Assembly: GCA_964390795.1 (NCBI GenBank)
Contig: CAYMLQ010000235.1
Span: forward strand, 1-9,239
DNA: 9,239 nt
Direction of reading: 5' to 3'
DNA from: CAYMLQ01 sp964390795
Lineage (GTDB): Bacteria > Verrucomicrobiota > Kiritimatiellia > RFP12 > UBA1067
The notes below the pieces were generated by a model that searched no databases, had not been told where the DNA came from, and was given only the letters and a program-made list of their open reading frames with translations. Shown piece by piece: positions 7,076 to 9,239 of the stretch. The translations under genes and the position numbers were made by a program. Position 1 is the stretch's first letter; every line of letters begins with the position of its first letter.

Positions 7076-7993
7076 ATGGGCAATGCCATCGACACCCGAG
7101 ACCTGGTCAAGTGCTACGGCGCGCGGCGCGCGCTGGACGGGCTCACGCTCGCCGTGCCGCGCTTCTCGCTGCTCGGGCTCATCGGCCCCAACGGCGCCGG
7201 CAAAACCACGTGGATGATGTCCGTAGCCGGTTTTCTCCACCTCACGTCCGGGTCGGTCAACCTGCTCGGCAGCGGCCCTTTTGACGCCGCCCTGCACCGC
7301 GGCCGCATCGCCATCCTGCCGCAGGACTCCGACCTGCCCCTCGAGGGCCGTCCGCAAGAACTGCTCACCCATTACGGGCTTTTGCAGGGGCTGACGCGCC
7401 AGGAAGCCAGCCAGTCGGCCGCAGCGATGCTGGCTGAGGTTCATCTCGGCGACCGGCTGAACGCCCCCATCCGCTCGCTTTCTCACGGCATGCGCAAAAG
7501 GGTGATGATCGCGCAGTGCTTCATCGGCTATCCCGAGGTCGTCCTGCTGGACGAGCCCCTGAGCGGGCTCGACCCGCGCGAGGTCGCGCACATGCGCGAT
7601 TTCCTGAGCCGCCGGCGCGGGCGTCAGACGATCGTCATCAGTTCGCACAACCTCCACGATATCGAAGTGGTCTGCGACCGCGTCGCGTTCATCGAGAAAG
7701 GCCGGACGCTCCGCGTGGCCGCGCTCGAAGAGGTGACGGGCACCGCCTGCACGCTCGTGTACGCGCTCACCGCCGCGCCGGACGACTTCGCCGCGCTCTG
7801 CGCCGCCGTGCCCGACGCGACGCTCGCGCTCTCCGGTGACGGACGCGAACTCACCTGCCGCTACGACCCGCGCCGCGCCGCCGCCGCTGCGGTCAACCGG
7901 GAGCTGCTGCCCGCCCTGCTGCGTCAAACATGCGGCGTGCTCACCGTTTCGCAAGGCGCAAGCCTCGAAGCGGAGTACCTCAAACAGGTGTAA
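7076..7993 (+). CDS. ABC transporter ATP-binding protein
   Basis: A 305-residue ATPase subunit that powers the adjacent permease. All nucleotide-binding motifs are present: Walker A GPNGAGKTT (37-45), Q-loop Q83 in ILPQDSD, signature LSHGMRKRV (135-143), Walker B VVLLDEP (155-161) with catalytic E160, D-loop SGLD (163-166) and switch H191 in SSHNLHD. The signature has SHGM where SGGQ is usual, a variation common among ABC-2 exporters. Residues from about 225 to 305 form an extra C-terminal domain ending in SLEAEYLKQV, comparable to the regulatory tail of CcmA/NatA-like exporters. The ATG at 7076 follows the permease stop by 1 nt, with GAGGG about 10 nt upstream. It is followed by trmL after 5 nt. 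Confidence 0.93.
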   Translation: MGNAIDTRDLVKCYGARRALDGLTLAVPRFSLLGLIGPNGAGKTTWMMSVAGFLHLTSGSVNLLGSGPFDAALHRGRIAILPQDSDLPLEGRPQELLTHYGLLQGLTRQEASQSAAAMLAEVHLGDRLNAPIRSLSHGMRKRVMIAQCFIGYPEVVLLDEPLSGLDPREVAHMRDFLSRRRGRQTIVISSHNLHDIEVVCDRVAFIEKGRTLRVAALEEVTGTACTLVYALTAAPDDFAALCAAVPDATLALSGDGRELTCRYDPRRAAAAAVNRELLPALLRQTCGVLTVSQGASLEAEYLKQV

Positions 7994-7998
7994 CCCGT

Positions 7999-8508
7999 AT
8001 GGGCCTTCCGCTTCACATCGTGCTTGTCAAACCGGAGATCCCGCACAACACCGGCGCGATCGGGCGCGTGTGCGTCGGACTCGACTGCCCGCTGCACCTG
8101 ATCCGCCCGCTCGGCTTCCGTCTCACGGAGCAGCATCTCCGCCGCGCGGGCATGGATTACTGGCAGCACCTGCGCCTCACCGTCCACGACTCCTGGGAGG
8201 CGTTCATCGCGTCCGTCCACCCCCCTCGGCTCTTTTTTCTCAGCACGCGCGGCGAGCGCTCGCTTTACGACTGCGCCTTCCAGCCGGACGACACCCTCGT
8301 TTTCGGCAACGAAGGCCACGGGCTCCCCGATGATTTCTACGCCCGCTACAGCGACCGGCTTTTCAAAATTCCCATGCCGGGGCCGCACGCGCGCAGCATC
8401 AATCTGGCCAACGCGGCATCCATCACCGCTTACGAGGCCTACCGGCAACTTGCATCTGCGACTTCAAGGCCAGTTGATGCGATAGAAGCGGGCGGGATGA
8501 TTCGTTGA
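7999..8508 (+). CDS. trmL: tRNA (cytidine/uridine 34-2'-O)-methyltransferase, SpoU/TrmL family
   Basis: A 169-residue SPOUT-fold enzyme that methylates the 2'-O of the wobble nucleotide of tRNA-Leu from S-adenosylmethionine, acting as a dimer in the cytoplasm. Conserved motifs: motif 1 PEIPHNTGAIGRVC (12-25), motif 2 LVFGNEGHGLP (100-110) and motif 3 IPMPGPHARSINLANAASIT (125-144), which make the trefoil-knot SAM site. The ATG at 7999 sits directly before the first strand (LHIVLVKPEIP), with AGGTG about 8 nt upstream, and lies 5 nt after the ABC ATPase stop. The last 14 residues (S156-R169) lie in the stretch shared with the opposite-strand leucine-rich-repeat gene and look non-native: the E. 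coli enzyme is 157 residues and ends soon after the equivalent of EAYRQL. Substrate specificity is inferred from the family. Confidence 0.93.
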   Translation: MGLPLHIVLVKPEIPHNTGAIGRVCVGLDCPLHLIRPLGFRLTEQHLRRAGMDYWQHLRLTVHDSWEAFIASVHPPRLFFLSTRGERSLYDCAFQPDDTLVFGNEGHGLPDDFYARYSDRLFKIPMPGPHARSINLANAASITAYEAYRQLASATSRPVDAIEAGGMIR

Positions 8509-9032
8509 GGCTGCGTCATTAAACGAAAGCGAGCCAGCCTCGTCGAGCGTGGTCGTGAGCAACGGCTGCCACTGGCCGCTGCTCAGATTCGTACGCGCTT
8601 CCACGACCACGGGCAAATTCGCATTGCCGCTTAACGTGAAGGTAAATTCCCCGCCTGCATGCCGATGACACAGTCGCTCCGCACGGCCGGATTCCAAAGC
8701 ACGGTCGGGCGTCCGAACGCCGTGGGCGTCCACCCGGCCACACTCATCGGATAGTAGATCGTCACAAGGTCTGAGCCATAAAACAAATCGGAGGGAAACG
8801 AGTAACGGGCACGGTCACCCATAAACATAACGCGGGTAAGTTGACTACAGTCGCGGAACACCTGATCACTGATAGTGATCGTGCTGTTGGGTATCGTCAC
8901 ACTGGTCAACCCGGCGCAGTCCCGGAACGCTGAGTGTCCGATTACCTTCACGGATTTGGGGATACGTATGCTGGTCAGTCCAGAGCAGTAACGGAAAGCA
9001 TACGCGTCGATATTGGATTTCTTCGGGAGGTG
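8464..9032 (-). pseudogene. Broken BspA-type leucine-rich-repeat surface protein gene (3' part)
   Basis: From 9032 downward the minus strand encodes BspA/LRR_5 repeats of about 23 residues: IDAYAFRYCSGLTSIRIPKS, then VIGHSAFRDCAGLTSVTIPN, then QVFRDCSQLTRVMF. After the linker PTAFGRPTVLWNPAV the frame is lost at the CCCC run 8649-8652. One frame ends soon as GNLPSR-stop (stop at 8631-8633). The frame that continues gives GEFTFTLSGNANLPVVVEAR, then NLSSGQWQPL, then the terminal STNHPARFYRINWP with stop at 8464-8466. Adding one base to the run restores GMQAGEFTFTLSG, so this is a single frameshift. The 5' part is also missing: a stop (TGA, 9035-9033) precedes the repeats, with no start codon there and no signal peptide. 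An intact parent would be a secreted repeat protein, a group often multicopy in PVC genomes. A sequencing error at the run remains possible. Confidence 0.72.
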
Positions 9033-9096
9033 TCAATCCACATTTCCGCAAAACTCGCCTCCGGCAGGATTGTTACAACTGTCTGCCTCGGACACT

Positions 9097-9156
9097 GTAG
9101 GTCGGGATCGTAATCCCGACTTGCACCCCGGAGTCGGGATTGCGATCCCGACCTAC
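9097..9156. repeat. Inverted pair of REP-like GTAG hairpins (family 2)
   Basis: GTAG (9097-9100) precedes a hairpin with 8-bp stem GTCGGGAT/ATCCCGAC and loop CGTA (9101-9120). After a 12-nt spacer the same unit follows in reverse: hairpin 9133-9152, then CTAC (9153-9156). The halves are also complementary to each other over 24 bp with a single T/G wobble (9111 against 9142), so the whole can form a long stem or a two-armed cruciform. The layout (GTAG outside, two inverted units) is that of a bacterial interspersed mosaic element. The stem sequence is unrelated to the pair at 858-944. It begins 62 nt beyond the upstream edge of the broken repeat-protein gene. Confidence 0.75.
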
Positions 9157-9158
9157 GG

Positions 9159-9174
9159 CTGACGGCCTGACGGC
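9159..9174. repeat. Two tandem copies of CTGACGGC
   Basis: CTGACGGC occurs twice head to tail (9159-9166 and 9167-9174) immediately after the hairpin pair. The rest of 9175-9239 shows no gene or structure that I can support. Confidence 0.5.
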
Positions 9175-9239
9175 TGGGCTGGTTCCAGGGCAAACGCATC
9201 TTAATTTTCAGGTCTGAGATTGTGTGCTGGTGTGGTCAC

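Noticed and set aside
7013..7954. A 313-codon minus-strand frame opposite the ABC ATPase
   Set aside because: It is the antisense shadow of a gene with a full set of ATPase motifs. No family features are visible.
8864..8880. Perfect palindrome GATCACT-GAT-AGTGATC, reminiscent of tet-type operators
   Set aside because: It lies within the leucine-rich-repeat coding sequence (codons for ITISDQ), with no promoter or regulator nearby. Probably chance.

Overview
The window is high-GC bacterial DNA. It most resembles the PVC superphylum (Kiritimatiellota, Verrucomicrobiota or Lentisphaerota). The pointers are a secreted FAD-dependent oxidoreductase carrying a discoidin-like insert, a BspA-type leucine-rich-repeat gene ending in a characteristic domain (C-terminus PARFYRINWP), and many GTAG-type palindromic repeats between genes. 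This placement is from memory of such families, not from a search.

Layout. (1) 2-648, plus strand: a vapBC-type toxin-antitoxin pair whose genes overlap by 16 nt. (2) 649-1100: no gene, but a nested repeat structure. An outer inverted repeat (about 32 nt arms, the first 16 nt perfect) bounds 753-1085. Inside it sit two inverted REP-like hairpins, each with a GTAG tetranucleotide. (3) 1101-5278, minus strand: a two-gene operon, first a dolichol-phosphate-glucosyltransferase-like family 2 glycosyltransferase, then a 1136-residue exported flavoprotein with two tandem FAD modules, joined by an ATGA stop/start overlap. (4) 5279-5395: a short divergent promoter region. (5) 5396-8508, plus strand: a tight four-gene operon of a membrane-anchored helical protein of unknown function, an ABC-2 permease, an ABC ATPase and the tRNA wobble methyltransferase trmL. 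(6) 8464-9032, minus strand: the broken 3' part of a BspA-like leucine-rich-repeat gene, with a one-base frameshift in a C run, overlapping the 3' end of trmL in antisense. (7) 9097-9156: a second, different inverted pair of GTAG hairpins. The remaining 9157-9239 holds only a small 8-bp tandem duplication.

How the genes may work together. The anchored protein, permease and ATPase look like one ABC export or membrane-remodelling complex, translated in step through an ATGA overlap and a 1-nt gap. trmL follows at 5 nt, probably as a co-transcribed housekeeping gene. The glycosyltransferase and flavoprotein are translationally coupled, but nothing visible gives their substrate. The two GTAG repeat families and the decayed surface-protein gene mark both edges as sites of mobile-repeat activity. 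No transposase, RAYT gene, tRNA, rRNA or CRISPR array is visible.
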